Shown: positions 38,984-39,151 of the stretch, piece after piece | How the letters are laid out: the number at the start of each line of letters is the position of its first letter | Position numbering within the stretch: the first letter of the stretch is position 1 | Origin: an uncultured Clostridia bacterium | Lineage (GTDB): Bacteria; Bacillota; Clostridia; Saccharofermentanales; Saccharofermentanaceae | Direction of reading: 5' to 3' | Assembly: GCA_947304405.1 (NCBI GenBank) | Contig: CAMZBB010000015.1 | Span: forward strand, 1-39,151 | Length of the DNA stretch: 39,151 nt | Made by a program: the position numbers and the translations under genes | The notes under the pieces: generated by a model | Told to the model about the DNA's origin: nothing | Seen by the model: only the letters and a program-made list of their open reading frames with translations | Database searches by the model: none

Positions 38984-39026
38984 AGAGGCTGTCTCAAAAC
39001 ATAATGAGACAGCCTCTAATTTTTTT
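38984..39026 (+). terminator. tRNA-Ser terminator
   Basis: AGAGGCTGTCTC (38984-38995) pairs perfectly with GAGACAGCCTCT (39006-39017) over 12 bp, followed by AA and seven T. Confidence 0.93.
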
Positions 39027-39041
39027 ACAGTTTTTGCAATG

Positions 39042-39076
39042 ACCTATAAGAAACAGATTTTTCATTTCTTATAGGT
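39042..39076. repeat. Palindromic repeat, copy 1
   Basis: ACCTATAAGAAA (39042-39053) and TTTCTTATAGGT (39065-39076) are perfect 12-bp arms around an 11-base loop. The same element recurs 62 bases downstream of this one at the window edge. Confidence 0.9.
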
Positions 39077-39112
39077 ACGTTTTGCTTCAAAATCGCGTTT
39101 TCAGACACTTGT

Positions 39113-39151
39113 GTACCTATAAGAATTTCATTTTCGATTTCTTATAGGTAC
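39113..39151. repeat. Palindromic repeat, copy 2, at the window edge
   Basis: GTACCTATAAGAA (39113-39125) and TTCTTATAGGTAC (39139-39151) are perfect 13-bp arms with a TTTCATTTTCGAT-like centre. It repeats copy 1 and is cut by the right end of the window, so further copies may follow. Confidence 0.9.

Noticed and set aside
38984..39026. Possible insertion-sequence end (GGCTGTCTCAAAA-like)
   Set aside because: The perfect stem plus seven T directly after tRNA-Ser is fully explained as an intrinsic terminator, and no transposase is visible.
1..39151. CRISPR arrays or rRNA genes
   Set aside because: No regularly spaced direct repeats and no rRNA-like sequence were seen.

Overview
The window looks like a chromosomal segment of an obligately anaerobic, low-to-mid-GC Gram-positive bacterium of the class Clostridia. 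The evidence is an oxygen-sensitive class III ribonucleotide reductase, a T-box leader, strong GGAGG ribosome sites, CarD, a BspA-type leucine-rich-repeat surface protein and YfhO and OpgB-like envelope enzymes. No rRNA, CRISPR array or intact transposase is visible. I cannot name the genus from sequence alone.

Layout. 1-496: a leftward T-box leader with its own promoter, whose target gene lies off the left edge. 497-3466: an SDR-type epimerase, Maf and two small unknown genes. 3473-6612 (minus): trpS and an OpgB/LtaS-superfamily phosphoglycerol transferase. 6705-14312: a YfhO-type membrane protein, probably translated from a leaderless mRNA, then an overlapping set of nucleoside-phosphorylase-like, spore-photoproduct-lyase-like radical SAM, SDR and GH2 glycosidase genes. 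14453-17746: nrdG-nrdD behind tandem NrdR boxes. 17826-22888: a HAD phosphatase, a 49-residue small ORF, a secreted LRR protein, a two-domain PPK2 and CarD.

22893-34432 is the centrepiece: a full shikimate-pathway locus (DAHP synthase, tyrA, aroB, aroA, aroC, a chorismate mutase-AroE-AroK fusion, aroQ). Its first gene is preceded by a promoter, a 20-codon Phe/Tyr-rich leader peptide and an intrinsic terminator, the layout of ribosome-mediated attenuation. The locus is split after aroC by an AT-rich accessory island (about 28.5-30.8 kb: a DUF4417 protein, a JAMM-motif protein, a small unknown protein and a divergent XRE-type regulator with palindromic operators) and by an ECF sigma/anti-sigma pair. 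Together the aro genes cover every step from PEP plus erythrose-4-phosphate to chorismate, then prephenate and the tyrosine branch; no prephenate dehydratase is present.

34408-39151: a HAD phosphatase, a zinc-ribbon membrane protein, two lipoproteins, azlCD, tRNA-Thr(GGT), tRNA-Ser(GGA) and, at the right edge, two copies of a long palindrome. Most operons end in clear intrinsic terminators, and tight ATGA overlaps show translational coupling in the aro operon, the sigma pair and the island.
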